Below are positions 1 to 7,869 of a stretch of 64,000 nucleotides of DNA, piece by piece (the first letter of the stretch is position 1; each line of letters begins with the position of its first letter). Below the pieces are notes generated by a model that was given only the letters and a program-made list of their open reading frames with translations, was not told the origin of the DNA and did not search any database. A program made the translations under genes and the position numbers. The stretch is from Ga0077527 sp964433345 (GTDB lineage Bacteria; Pseudomonadota; Gammaproteobacteria; Burkholderiales; SG8-41). The stretch spans positions 78,957 through 142,956 of the forward strand of contig CAYSQJ010000008.1 in the NCBI GenBank assembly GCA_964433345.1. Reading direction: 5' to 3'.

Positions 1-366
1 GGATCCGGAGGCCACCGGCGCCACGGCGGTAACACCTTCCACGAGCTCGGTGGCGCGTGCCAGTGCCGGCCAGCCGTCAATGGTCGTCAGCCGTTGCGGC
101 CGCGCCTGCACCGAGGCCACGCGTGGCGCGCTGTCGCTGCCGGCGAACAGCGGCGAAACGGTCTCCTCGGGCGGCTTGACCACGACATGCGGCTGCGCGC
201 CGGTGACGCGCATGATGAGATCGCCCTGCACGCCGGTCAGCACCGCGGTAATGAAAAAGATCACGGCCACGCCGATGCCGGCGCCGCCGATGATCAATGC
301 CGTCTGCATGCGGCCCTCGCGCAGGAAGCGCAGCGCGACCGCAAGCTCGAAGCCGAGGCTGCTCAT
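1..366 (-). CDS. ABC transporter permease, MacB/FtsX type (3' end cut by window edge)
   Basis: The first 122 codons are visible and the rest lies beyond the left edge. The protein begins MSSLGFELAVALRFLREGRM and has one hydrophobic segment at about residues 22-45. A periplasmic-looking region follows (TGAQPHVVVKPPEE), which is the usual start of MacB/LolE-type permeases: cytoplasmic N-terminus, TM1, then a large periplasmic domain. The ATG at 366-364 overlaps the TGA of the adaptor gene (363-365) in an ATGA junction, so the two are probably translationally coupled and form an export system. The ATPase gene is not in the window and would be expected further downstream. The substrate cannot be told from this fragment; macrolide, lipoprotein or other lipid export are all possible. 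Confidence 0.8.
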   Translation of the reverse strand, partial: MSSLGFELAVALRFLREGRMQTALIIGGAGIGVAVIFFITAVLTGVQGDLIMRVTGAQPHVVVKPPEETVSPLFAGSDSAPRVASVQARPQRLTTIDGWPALARATELVEGVTAVAPVASGS

Positions 367-1571
367 TCCCGCCCGCGCACGCGGGCTCCGGCCTCGAGGT
401 CGCGGGACAGGATCACCCGCTCACCGGCCCGGATGCCCTCGCTGACGACCACCCGGCCCTGGGTCTGCAAGCCGGTTTTCACCGGTACGCGCACCGCCCT
501 GCCCTCGCGCTCGACCAGCACCCAGGGCGCTTCGGTCTGCAACTGGCGGATGGCCTCGGCCGGCAGCAGGATGGTCTGTTTGAGGACGGGACCCGGCACG
601 TCGATGGCCACCGTCATGTCGGCTTTCAGCAGCGAAGGCGGTTTTGCGACATCGAGGCGCAACTCCACGGTGCCGCGCGCAGGATCGATGCCGGGAGAAA
701 TGTAATTGACCACCGCTTCGAAACGCTCGTTGGGAAAAGCGTCCGCGGCGGCAGTAGCCACCGCGCCGGCCTTGATCAGCGGCAGGTTCTTCTCGTCGAC
801 CTGCACGATCAGCCGCGCCGCACCGTCCAGCGCCAGCGTCATCATCCGGCGTCCGGGCTGGGCGATGTCGCCCGGCTCGATCAGGCGTTCGAGGACAACA
901 CCCGCCGCCGGCGCGCGAATCAGCGCCTGTGCAAGCTTTGCCTGTGCAAGCTGCAACGCCGCCTCGGCCTCGACCCGCTGGCTTTGCGCCTGCTGCGCTT
1001 CGGCGCCGCCCGAGGCCTGGGCACCGGACTGAGCGCGGGCACCCGCCAGCGCACTGCGCGCAACTTCGAGCTGGCGCTCAGCATCGTCCACCCGCGACTG
1101 GCTGACGAAGCCCTTCGCCAGCAGGTCGCGCGCGCGCTGCGCCTCGCGTTCCGCCAGAGAGAGATTGGCCTGCGCCTGCTGCTGGGCGGCAACGGCCGTC
1201 GGCAAGGCCAGGGTCTGTACCGAGCTGACCCGCGCCTGCGCACGTTTCACGGCAGCCTGCGCCTGCGCCACCGCAGCTTTCAATTCCCGCTGCTCGAGTT
1301 CGACCAGAATCTCGTTTTCGGCCACCCGCGCACCCTCGCGCACATGCACCGTCTCAACGCGGCCGGTGATGGTCGCGCCGATGTCGACCCGCGCCGGCGG
1401 CAACACGCGGCCACTGGCAACAACGCTGGTCTGGATGTCCGCGACCGTCGCGGTGACGAACTGCACTGTCACCGGTTTCGGGCGGATGACGAAAAAAATG
1501 ACCGCCGCCGCGACCAGCGCAAGAATGATGAAAGACAGGAATCGGCGCACAGGTTGCAGGTTTGAGGGCAA
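363..1571 (-). CDS. HlyD/MacA-family periplasmic adaptor subunit
   Basis: This is a 402-residue membrane-fusion protein that would bridge an inner-membrane ABC transporter to an outer-membrane channel. It has a single N-terminal membrane anchor (about residues 9-29, RFLSFIILALVAAAVIFFVI). A split biotinyl-lipoyl domain begins near ASGRVLPPARVDIG, followed by a long Ala/Gln/Glu-rich coiled-coil hairpin (about 90-200). The second lipoyl half (IRAPAAGVVLERLIEPGD) and a beta-barrel domain come next. Start: TTG at 1571, because no ATG lies upstream of the anchor. It begins 5 bases after the stop of the MmgE/PrpD gene, with no clear Shine-Dalgarno, so coupling is likely. The permease gene overlaps its 3' end. 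The family call is firm; the substrate is unknown. Confidence 0.88.
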   Translation of the reverse strand: MPSNLQPVRRFLSFIILALVAAAVIFFVIRPKPVTVQFVTATVADIQTSVVASGRVLPPARVDIGATITGRVETVHVREGARVAENEILVELEQRELKAAVAQAQAAVKRAQARVSSVQTLALPTAVAAQQQAQANLSLAEREAQRARDLLAKGFVSQSRVDDAERQLEVARSALAGARAQSGAQASGGAEAQQAQSQRVEAEAALQLAQAKLAQALIRAPAAGVVLERLIEPGDIAQPGRRMMTLALDGAARLIVQVDEKNLPLIKAGAVATAAADAFPNERFEAVVNYISPGIDPARGTVELRLDVAKPPSLLKADMTVAIDVPGPVLKQTILLPAEAIRQLQTEAPWVLVEREGRAVRVPVKTGLQTQGRVVVSEGIRAGERVILSRDLEAGARVRGRE

Positions 1572-1576
1572 GCGGT

Positions 1577-2974
1577 TCAGCGTCCGGCGAGGAAATCGCG
1601 GACGCTGCCTTCATCGCGCAGCCGCCAGATGCGCGCGATGATCGACTCCAATTCTTGCGGAGTCGCCGCCTGTGAGTACCCGACCAGACGCCGGGCCTTG
1701 TCCTCGAGTTCGGCGCGCGACAGTGTATTCGCCGGATCGCCCTTGGGCGTATCGACACGGCATTCAAGGGTACGGCCATCCCTGGTCTGCACCGACACCC
1801 GGCCCAGCCAGCGTTTCGGATAGGCTGCGTCGACCTCGGCATCAAGAACCATGCTCACGCGGCCATGGAAATTACGTATCTCTTTGTTTTTTAAAGATTT
1901 TTCAGTAAAATCCGCCAATGCTGCACGCCCCAGCACCGCGATCTGGGCCAGCACGAAGCCCATGGAAAACTTCGACTGATGAATGGTCTGCGGATCGGTG
2001 ACCGGTCCGAGGACGTCGATCGCACCCTGGTGCACATGCGCCGTGACTTTGACGATGTCATCAGCCTTCAGCCCGTGCTGCTGCATCAGTGCCAGCAATG
2101 CGTCTGCCGCGGGATGGGTATGACGGCAGGAGGCATGGAACTTGAACGAGGTCTCGGCAGTGGCCCAGCGCGTGCCGAGTCCGTCGGTCAGCCAGCGCGC
2201 ATCGGCATCGCTGGACATTGCGGCGGCCATGCCCTGCTTGCCCTCGAAAATCGCATGCGCGCCGGTGAAACCGTCGCGCGCGATGTACGCAGCCATCAGC
2301 CCGTCGGCTGCAGCCTTGGCGGTATGCAACTGCTTGGAGTCCGCAGCATCGCGCAGGAACTCCCACAAGCCGGCCGCCATGGTGCCAGCCGAACCCAGTG
2401 TATGCTGCATCTTCCCCGCATCGAGCTTGAGGATGTGTGCCACACCGGCCGCCGCCGCCAGCTTGCCCGCGGTGCCGGTGGTGTGGAACACCGTGTAATG
2501 CGACCGGCCGAGAAATTCGCCGACGCGCACGCCGCACTCGTAACCGGCAACAGCCGCGGCAATCAGCTCCCTGCCCGTGGCACCGACATCCTGTGCCGCC
2601 GCCAGCACCGCCGGAAACACCACCGTGCCCGGATGCAGCACCGAGCTGTTGTGCAGATCATCCTGCTCAACAAAATGCGAGGCTGCGCCGTTGACCAATG
2701 CGGCAAAAAAGGGCGAGGTTCGCCGGCGAGTCAGCAGATTTTCGGCGCTGCCGTCCTGCGGCCCCATTGCCGTAGCGAAGGCATCGATGGTCATCACCGG
2801 CCGTGCGCCCTTGCCCGCCAGGGCCGAGGCAAACCAGTCGAGGAACAGTTCTTCGGTGCGCGCCACGACAGGCGCGGGAATGTCCTCGTAACGGATCGAG
2901 GCGAGAAACCCGCTGAGGATCTGCGAGGGACTGGCCGCGGGGCTCGCGGCTGATTTTTTTGCTGCCATTTGCAT
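1577..2974 (-). CDS. MmgE/PrpD-family protein
   Basis: This 465-residue protein belongs to the MmgE/PrpD family, which contains 2-methylcitrate dehydratase (PrpD), cis-aconitate decarboxylase and uncharacterised relatives. Family hallmarks are the helical N-terminal domain (LFLDWFASALAGKGARPV), the segment around HFVEQDDLHNSSVLHPGTVVFPA, and the basic loop with SFKFHASCRHTHPAADAL. I chose the ATG at 2974 because GGAG lies six bases before it; another Met sits two codons downstream. The reading frame stays open far upstream only as a high-GC artefact. It is diverged from the prpD at 23513, so it need not be a methylcitrate dehydratase. A citrate-synthase-fold gene is divergent 126 bases away, which suggests a joint role in a carboxylate pathway. 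An AT-rich patch (about 1870-1915) lies inside the coding region. Confidence 0.82.
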   Translation of the reverse strand: MQMAAKKSAASPAASPSQILSGFLASIRYEDIPAPVVARTEELFLDWFASALAGKGARPVMTIDAFATAMGPQDGSAENLLTRRRTSPFFAALVNGAASHFVEQDDLHNSSVLHPGTVVFPAVLAAAQDVGATGRELIAAAVAGYECGVRVGEFLGRSHYTVFHTTGTAGKLAAAAGVAHILKLDAGKMQHTLGSAGTMAAGLWEFLRDAADSKQLHTAKAAADGLMAAYIARDGFTGAHAIFEGKQGMAAAMSSDADARWLTDGLGTRWATAETSFKFHASCRHTHPAADALLALMQQHGLKADDIVKVTAHVHQGAIDVLGPVTDPQTIHQSKFSMGFVLAQIAVLGRAALADFTEKSLKNKEIRNFHGRVSMVLDAEVDAAYPKRWLGRVSVQTRDGRTLECRVDTPKGDPANTLSRAELEDKARRLVGYSQAATPQELESIIARIWRLRDEGSVRDFLAGR

Positions 2975-3100
2975 GGTGGACTCCGGATAGTGCGCGGAAA
3001 GAAGCGTCATTTTAGAATGAAACCGTCCGCCCCAATCCTGAAAATCCCTTACTGTCGGGGTTATCGCCGGGGCCTTGACCCACATCAGACGGAATCCATC

Positions 3101-3880
3101 ATGCCCAAACGCAAAGCCATACGCACCGACATCGCCTGGAGCGCCGTCGACCGCATCACCGTCAAAGGCCACGATCTGTGCACCGACATCCTCGGCAAAC
3201 TGTCGCTGGGTGACATGGCCTTCCTTGAAATGACCGACCGCCTGCCGACACCACGTGAATCGGTGATGTTCAATGCCATTGCCGTGACCCTGGTCGAACA
3301 TGGCCTGACGCCGAGTTCGCTCGCCGCCCGCATGACTTACACAGGCGCGCCGGAAGCGATGCAGGCCGCCGTCGCCGCCGGCCTTTGCGGACTGGGCAGC
3401 GTTTTCGTCGGCAGCATGGAAACCGCGGCGCGCATGCTGCAGGAGGCCCTGCCCGATCCAAAAGCCGACGCCGACCTCGACGCGTTGGCCGCGCAAATCG
3501 TCGATCGCTTCAAAAGCCGCAGGCAGATCGTCCCCGGCATCGGCCACACCCTGCACAAGCCGGTCGACCCGCGCGCGCCGCGGCTGTTCCAGATCGCCGC
3601 CGAACAGGGTTACGACGGCCCCTACGTAAAACTGATGCAGAAGGTCGGTGAGCAGGCCGAGAAGGTGTACGGCAAGTCGCTGCCGGTCAACGCCACCGGT
3701 GCCATCGGGGCAATCGCCAGCGAACTGCAGCTGCCCTGGAAAATCGTCCGCGGCATCGGCGTGCTGGCGCGCGCGATCGGCCTGGTCGGCCATATCCTCG
3801 AGGAAATGAAAAACCCGATGGCCTACGAAATCAAGCAGCGCGCAGAAGAGGAAGCGACCGCACATCTGCGCGGATCATGA
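3101..3880 (+). CDS. citryl-CoA lyase-like protein (citrate synthase superfamily)
   Basis: This 259-residue protein has the citrate synthase fold in the short form seen in citryl-CoA lyase-type enzymes, against about 430 residues for GltA. It keeps a late active-site region: IVPGIGHTLHKPVDPRAPRL matches the GFGHxVYxxxDPR element, including its His and Asp. The GHDLCTDILGKLSLGDMAFL start is typical of the short family. Enzymes of this type cleave or condense acyl-CoA and oxoacid units; the actual substrate here is unknown. Start: ATG at 3101 with a weak CGGA upstream. The stop overlaps the ATG of the DUF2970 gene. It is divergent from the MmgE/PrpD gene, so both could act on one CoA-linked tricarboxylate. 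Confidence 0.8.
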   Translation: MPKRKAIRTDIAWSAVDRITVKGHDLCTDILGKLSLGDMAFLEMTDRLPTPRESVMFNAIAVTLVEHGLTPSSLAARMTYTGAPEAMQAAVAAGLCGLGSVFVGSMETAARMLQEALPDPKADADLDALAAQIVDRFKSRRQIVPGIGHTLHKPVDPRAPRLFQIAAEQGYDGPYVKLMQKVGEQAEKVYGKSLPVNATGAIGAIASELQLPWKIVRGIGVLARAIGLVGHILEEMKNPMAYEIKQRAEEEATAHLRGS

Positions 3881-4110
3881 ACGATCACGGCGACAGCAGT
3901 TCAGAGGACCCGGCGTCCGCGCCCCGGAAAGCCGGCTGGCGACAGGTCATGGCCACGATGTTCTGGGGCCTGCTGATGATCGGCAGGAAAGGCACCTGGG
4001 AGCGCGACGGCGCGACCCTGACCCGGTGGCAGATTCTGGCCGGCGCGCTGCTGATGACCGCTCTGGTCATCACGGCGCTGCTGCTGTTGGTGCGCCTCGC
4101 GACCCGCTAG
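3877..4110 (+). CDS. DUF2970 family small membrane protein
   Basis: This 77-residue protein has a polar N-terminus (MNDHGDSSSEDPASAPRK), a central RQVMATMFWGLLMIGRKGTWERD block and a C-terminal membrane helix (about residues 52-75, ILAGALLMTALVITALLLLV). That architecture and the MFWGLLMIG..GTWERD motif match the DUF2970 family, which is widespread in betaproteobacteria and has no known function. The ATG overlaps the preceding stop codon (ATGA, 3877-3880), so it is translated with the citryl-CoA lyase-like gene. That may be incidental, because DUF2970 genes occur in several contexts. Confidence 0.8.
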   Translation: MNDHGDSSSEDPASAPRKAGWRQVMATMFWGLLMIGRKGTWERDGATLTRWQILAGALLMTALVITALLLLVRLATR

Positions 4111-4131
4111 CGCCAGCCACTCCGGATCGCT

Positions 4132-4335
4132 CTACTTCTGCCCCTCTTTCGCGGCTTCCTGGATTTTTTCGCCGGCCTGCTCAATTTTCTTGCCCGCCTC
4201 CTGCACCTCGTTGTCGAAGGCCTTGCCGGCGCGCTCTGCCGGCCCTTCTTCCTTCTGGCAGCCGGCAAGTCCGGCCAGCAGCAGCCCTGCCGCCAGCACC
4301 GTGATCATGCGACCCATGGTTCCGTTTCCGTTCAT
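4132..4335 (-). CDS. small lipoprotein
   Basis: This 67-residue product has a lipoprotein signal (MNGNGTMGRMITVLAAGLLLAGLAGC) with lipobox LAGC. A short, highly charged helical tail follows (AGKKIEQAGEKIQEAAKEG) with an approximate heptad-like repeat. Start: ATG at 4335, chosen because AAGGAG sits six bases upstream; an upstream in-frame Met at 4365 has no such site. It resembles small entericidin-like or amphipathic-helix lipoproteins of the envelope. I cannot name a family. It lies alone between convergent and tandem neighbours. Confidence 0.75.
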   Translation of the reverse strand: MNGNGTMGRMITVLAAGLLLAGLAGCQKEEGPAERAGKAFDNEVQEAGKKIEQAGEKIQEAAKEGQK

Positions 4336-4410
4336 GTGAATCTCCTTGTCCGGGTAGTGCATCAATGCCTCAACAGGTGAGCCGCGAGTGTAGCGCGACC
4401 CGTGCCGCAG

Positions 4411-4908
4411 TCAGCCGCGAATCGACAATATGAACTCCGGGATCACTCCCAGCCGGCGATAGCGCCGCAGCACCGCTTCCGGCAGCTTCGCCACGTTTCT
4501 CACCACGCGGCGGCACCCAGCGCTTCCGCAATTGCAGCGCATCGTCCACACGTCATCCGCGCCGAGCAGCGTTGAATAATCGTGGGTGACTTCCTCGCCC
4601 GCCGCAATCGGGCGCAAGGCGACGAGCTTCAGGCCGCGCGCATCCTTGACGATGCCGCTGTTCGGATCACAGGAATGGTTGGCATAGTCGCTGATGCCGC
4701 CGGTGGGGCTCAGATAACGGTCGGCATCGTAGCGAAAACAGTTCTCGCCGCGGCGGATATTGCCCTGCTGCCAGTAGCGCCATACTGTGTCGGCGTCGAC
4801 GATCCTGCCGTGTATGCGCAGTACGGTGGCGCCGGGCCTGAAGCCGCGCAGCGCGACGATACCCTTGCCGTTGCGCACGGTGCGCACGGCGAGATGCTTG
4901 CGATTCAT
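4411..4908 (-). CDS. SET-domain protein (putative lysine methyltransferase)
   Basis: This 165-residue protein is a nearly bare SET domain. Visible motifs are the entry glycine segment RNGKGIVALRGFRPGATVL, the core NHSCDPN (residues about 97-103, the NHSCxPN cofactor and substrate pocket), the GEEVTHDYS strand (EELTxDY equivalent) and a short post-SET zinc-type cysteine cluster (CNCGSAGC). These features support a SAM-dependent protein lysine methyltransferase; the bacterial target is unknown. Start: ATG at 4908, 16 bases after the stop of the Bug gene. A longer reading frame would overlap that gene. Bacterial SET proteins are sporadic and often considered horizontally acquired, but base composition here is like the neighbours. 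Confidence 0.85.
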   Translation of the reverse strand: MNRKHLAVRTVRNGKGIVALRGFRPGATVLRIHGRIVDADTVWRYWQQGNIRRGENCFRYDADRYLSPTGGISDYANHSCDPNSGIVKDARGLKLVALRPIAAGEEVTHDYSTLLGADDVWTMRCNCGSAGCRRVVRNVAKLPEAVLRRYRRLGVIPEFILSIRG

Positions 4909-4924
4909 GAAAAAGTCCGGAAAT

Positions 4925-5884
4925 TCAGTCAGCCCGGATGTTGCCCGCCTTCGCCACCCTCGTCCAGTTCGCGATCTCGCCGGCCACGAACTTCGCAAAC
5001 TCCGCCGGATTGCTGCCGATCACCTCCCCATACTGCGCGTCGATGCGTTCGCGCACATCAGCCAGCGCCACGACTTTCGCGGCTTCGGCGCTGAGCCGGC
5101 TCAGAACCGCAGGTCGCACCTGTGCCGGGGCGACAATGCCGAACCACGAGGTGGCGTTGACCGCCGCAAATCCCGCTTCAGCAGTGGTCGGCACTTCGGG
5201 CAGCACGGCGACGCGCTTCGCGCTGGTCACCGCCAGTGCACGAACCTTGCCGTTGCGCAGCTGCGGCACTGCAAGCGTCAGCGTCGGAAACACCATCGTG
5301 ATCTGGCCGCCGAGCAGGCTGCTCATCGCCGGCGCAGCGCCCTTGTACGGCACATGCAGGATACTGATTCCGGCAGCCACCTTCAGCTGTTCGCCGGCCA
5401 TGTGCAGGGGTGTGCCGACACCGCCGGAACCGAAGGTCAGCTGTTCCGGCTTGGCCTTCGCCAGCTCGACCAGTTCGCGCATCGTGCGGGCCGCCACCGA
5501 GGGATGCACCACCAGCGCGTTCGGCACGCTCATCACCTGGCTGATCGGCGCAAAATCCTTCTGCACATTGAAGGGCAGCCTGGCGTAGATCGCGGGCACG
5601 ATGCCGAAGGCGGTATCAGCCATCAGCAGCGTATAGCCGTCAGGGGCACCTTTCGCGACCAGTTCGGTCCCGATCAGCGAGCCGGCACCGGGGCGGTTGT
5701 CGACGACGACGCTCTGGCCCAGCCTCTCGGCGAGCTTCGGTGCGGTAACCCGCGCTGCGAAATCGGTGGTTCCGCCCGGGGCATAGGCGACTACCATGCG
5801 CAGCGGCCGCGCCGGATATTCGGCCGCCGTCACCCAAGAGGATGACAAAATAATCAATAAAAACAAGTACTTAAATATGTCCAT
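4925..5884 (-). CDS. Bug-family (TctC-type) periplasmic solute-binding protein
   Basis: This 319-residue protein has a signal peptide (MDIFKYLFLLIILSSSWVTA, cleavage near TAAEYP). It then shows the Bug signature: YPARPLRMVVAYAPGGTTDF, VVVDNRPGAGSLIGTELVAK and PDGYTLLM. It would bind a small carboxylate in the periplasm. No membrane subunits are adjacent; the only tctA/tctB pair in the window is about 50 kb away. Start: ATG 5884 is preferred. A GTG at 5902 overlaps the stop of prpE (GTGA) and is an alternative. The first codons are strikingly AT-rich compared with the rest. Position directly after prpE suggests, but does not prove, a propionate-like or other short-acid ligand. Confidence 0.88.
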   Translation of the reverse strand: MDIFKYLFLLIILSSSWVTAAEYPARPLRMVVAYAPGGTTDFAARVTAPKLAERLGQSVVVDNRPGAGSLIGTELVAKGAPDGYTLLMADTAFGIVPAIYARLPFNVQKDFAPISQVMSVPNALVVHPSVAARTMRELVELAKAKPEQLTFGSGGVGTPLHMAGEQLKVAAGISILHVPYKGAAPAMSSLLGGQITMVFPTLTLAVPQLRNGKVRALAVTSAKRVAVLPEVPTTAEAGFAAVNATSWFGIVAPAQVRPAVLSRLSAEAAKVVALADVRERIDAQYGEVIGSNPAEFAKFVAGEIANWTRVAKAGNIRAD

Positions 5885-5898
5885 CACCCCCCCGTCAG

Positions 5899-7791
5899 TC
5901 ACTTCAGAACGCTGCGAATCTGCTCCAGCGCCGCCGGATCCTCGATGGTGGTGAGGTCGCCTGGATCGCGTCCCTCGGCCAGCGCCTGCAATGAGCGCCG
6001 CAACAGCTTGCCCGAACGCGTCTTCGGCAGCAGATTGACGAAGAACACGCGCCTGGGCCGGGCGATGCCACCAAGCTGGTGATCAACCGCTGCCAGCACC
6101 TCCTGCTCCTGCCGGGCACGGCGTTCATCGCTGTCGATTTTCGAATGATCCTTCACCACCGCGAAGGCCAGCGGCATTTGCCCTTTTACCGGATCGGCAA
6201 CACCCACCACCGCGACTTCGGCAATGTTGGCATGCGACTGCACTGCCTCCTCGATCTCGCGGGTGCCGATGCGGTGACCTGCAACATTGATGACGTCGTC
6301 GGTACGTCCGAGGATGAAGGTATAGCCTTCGGCATCACGCAGCCCCCAGTCGAAGGTCGAATACAGCAGCTGCTGCGGAAAGGTGCGGAAATAGGTGTTG
6401 ACGAAACGCTCGTCGTCACCCCAGACCGTGCTCATGCAGCCGGGCGGCAATGGCGGCAGGATGGTCAGCACGCCCTTCTCGCCCGGCGCCGCTTCCGTCG
6501 CATCGGCTTCGCGCAGCAGCTTAAGGTCATAACCGAAGACCGGAAAACCCGGACTGCCGTACTTCACCTTCGCCGGTTCGATGCCCGGCGCGAGCGACAG
6601 GATCGGCCAGCCGGTTTCGGTCTGCCAGTAATGGTCGATCACCGGCTTGCCGACCGCCTCGTGCAGCCAGCGGTGCGTCGGTTCGTCGAGCGGCTCGCCG
6701 GCGAGGAAAAGATGGCGCAGCGACGACAGGTCGTATTGCTTCAAGTACGCGGGGTCCTGTTTTTTCAGCACCCGCGCCGCGGTCGGTGAAGAAAACATGA
6801 CGCTGACCTTGTGGTCCTGGACGATTTTCCACCAGATGCCTGCATCCGGCCGGACCGGCAGCCCCTCGTAGAGGATCGTGGTCATGCCGTGGATCAGCGG
6901 ACCGTAGACGATGTAGGAATGGCCGACCACCCAGCCGACATCGGAGGTCGTGAACATGGTCTCTCCGGGCCTGCCGGCATAGAGATAGTCCATCGACGCC
7001 GCCAGCGCCACCGCGTAACCGCCGGTGTCGCGTTGCACGCCCTTGGGTTTGCCGGTGGTACCCGAGGTATAGAGGATGTATGAGGGTTCGTTCGATTCCA
7101 GCCAGGCCACCGGCACCTGGGCAGCTGCGTGTTCGCCCGCCAGCACCGCGTAATCGAGGTCGCGGCCTGCCACCGGCCGGAATTCGGGATCAATGCCACG
7201 GTTGACCACCAGCACCTTCTGCGGAGGATGCTGCGCCAGCCGCAGCGCCTCGTTGACCAGCGGTTGGTAATGGATAGCCCTGCCACCGCGCAGGCCGGCA
7301 TCTGCAGTCACCAGCAGCTTCGGTTTTGCGTCATCGATGCGCGAGGCACAGCTTGCCGCGGCGAAACCGCCGAACACCACCGAATGCACCGCGCCCAGGC
7401 GCGCACAGGCGAGCATCGCGAACACCGACTCGGGAATCATCGGCATGTAGAGCAGCACGCGGTCGCCGCGACCGACGCCCTGCGCTGCGATCACCGCCGC
7501 CATCACGTTCACCGCGGCGTGCAGCTCGCGGTACGTCCAGGTCTGCTCGGCTCCGGTCTCGGTGGAGATATAAATCAGCGCCGGCTGATCGCCGCGAACC
7601 GCCAGGTGGCGGTCGACGGCGTTGTAACAGAGATTGGTCTCGCCATCGACGAACCAGCGCGCGAAGGGCGGCCGGCTGTAATCGAGCACCTGGTCGAAGC
7701 GGCGGTGCCAATGGATGCGCCGCGCTTCTTCGGCCCAGAAGGCCTCGCGGTCCTGGATCGAGCGGCGATGCAGTTCGGAGTACGCGCCCAT
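5899..7791 (-). CDS. prpE: propionyl-CoA synthetase
   Basis: This 630-residue AMP-forming acyl-CoA synthetase activates propionate (or acetate, acrylate or 3-hydroxypropionate) to the CoA thioester. Seen: the ANL P-loop YTSGTTGKPKG, the adenylation motif DHYWQTETGWPI, the hinge region GRTDDVINVAGHRIGT, and the catalytic lysine in KTRSGK (K595). The N-terminus (SELHRRSIQDREAFWAEEARRIHWHRRFDQVLDYS) is PrpE-like rather than Acs-like. Start: ATG 7791 with an excellent AGGAGG site; codons upstream are discarded. It lies downstream of the acuI-like gene on the same strand and upstream of a Bug gene. With the AcuI homologue it could channel 3-hydroxypropionate or acrylate to propionyl-CoA, feeding prpC and prpD at 22-25 kb. 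Confidence 0.92.
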   Translation of the reverse strand: MGAYSELHRRSIQDREAFWAEEARRIHWHRRFDQVLDYSRPPFARWFVDGETNLCYNAVDRHLAVRGDQPALIYISTETGAEQTWTYRELHAAVNVMAAVIAAQGVGRGDRVLLYMPMIPESVFAMLACARLGAVHSVVFGGFAAASCASRIDDAKPKLLVTADAGLRGGRAIHYQPLVNEALRLAQHPPQKVLVVNRGIDPEFRPVAGRDLDYAVLAGEHAAAQVPVAWLESNEPSYILYTSGTTGKPKGVQRDTGGYAVALAASMDYLYAGRPGETMFTTSDVGWVVGHSYIVYGPLIHGMTTILYEGLPVRPDAGIWWKIVQDHKVSVMFSSPTAARVLKKQDPAYLKQYDLSSLRHLFLAGEPLDEPTHRWLHEAVGKPVIDHYWQTETGWPILSLAPGIEPAKVKYGSPGFPVFGYDLKLLREADATEAAPGEKGVLTILPPLPPGCMSTVWGDDERFVNTYFRTFPQQLLYSTFDWGLRDAEGYTFILGRTDDVINVAGHRIGTREIEEAVQSHANIAEVAVVGVADPVKGQMPLAFAVVKDHSKIDSDERRARQEQEVLAAVDHQLGGIARPRRVFFVNLLPKTRSGKLLRRSLQALAEGRDPGDLTTIEDPAALEQIRSVLK

Positions 7792-7869
7792 GTCTCCTCC
7801 TGAGGTTGGCGCGGCCCCCGTGGTTTTTATCGTGGGGTTCCGCACAGGGTCATTATGACCCGCCGGCGC

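Noticed and set aside
2975..3865. N-terminal extension of the MmgE/PrpD frame on the minus strand to 3865
   Set aside because: It is antisense to the citryl-CoA lyase-like gene, lacks family motifs, and a good ribosome site marks the start at 2974.
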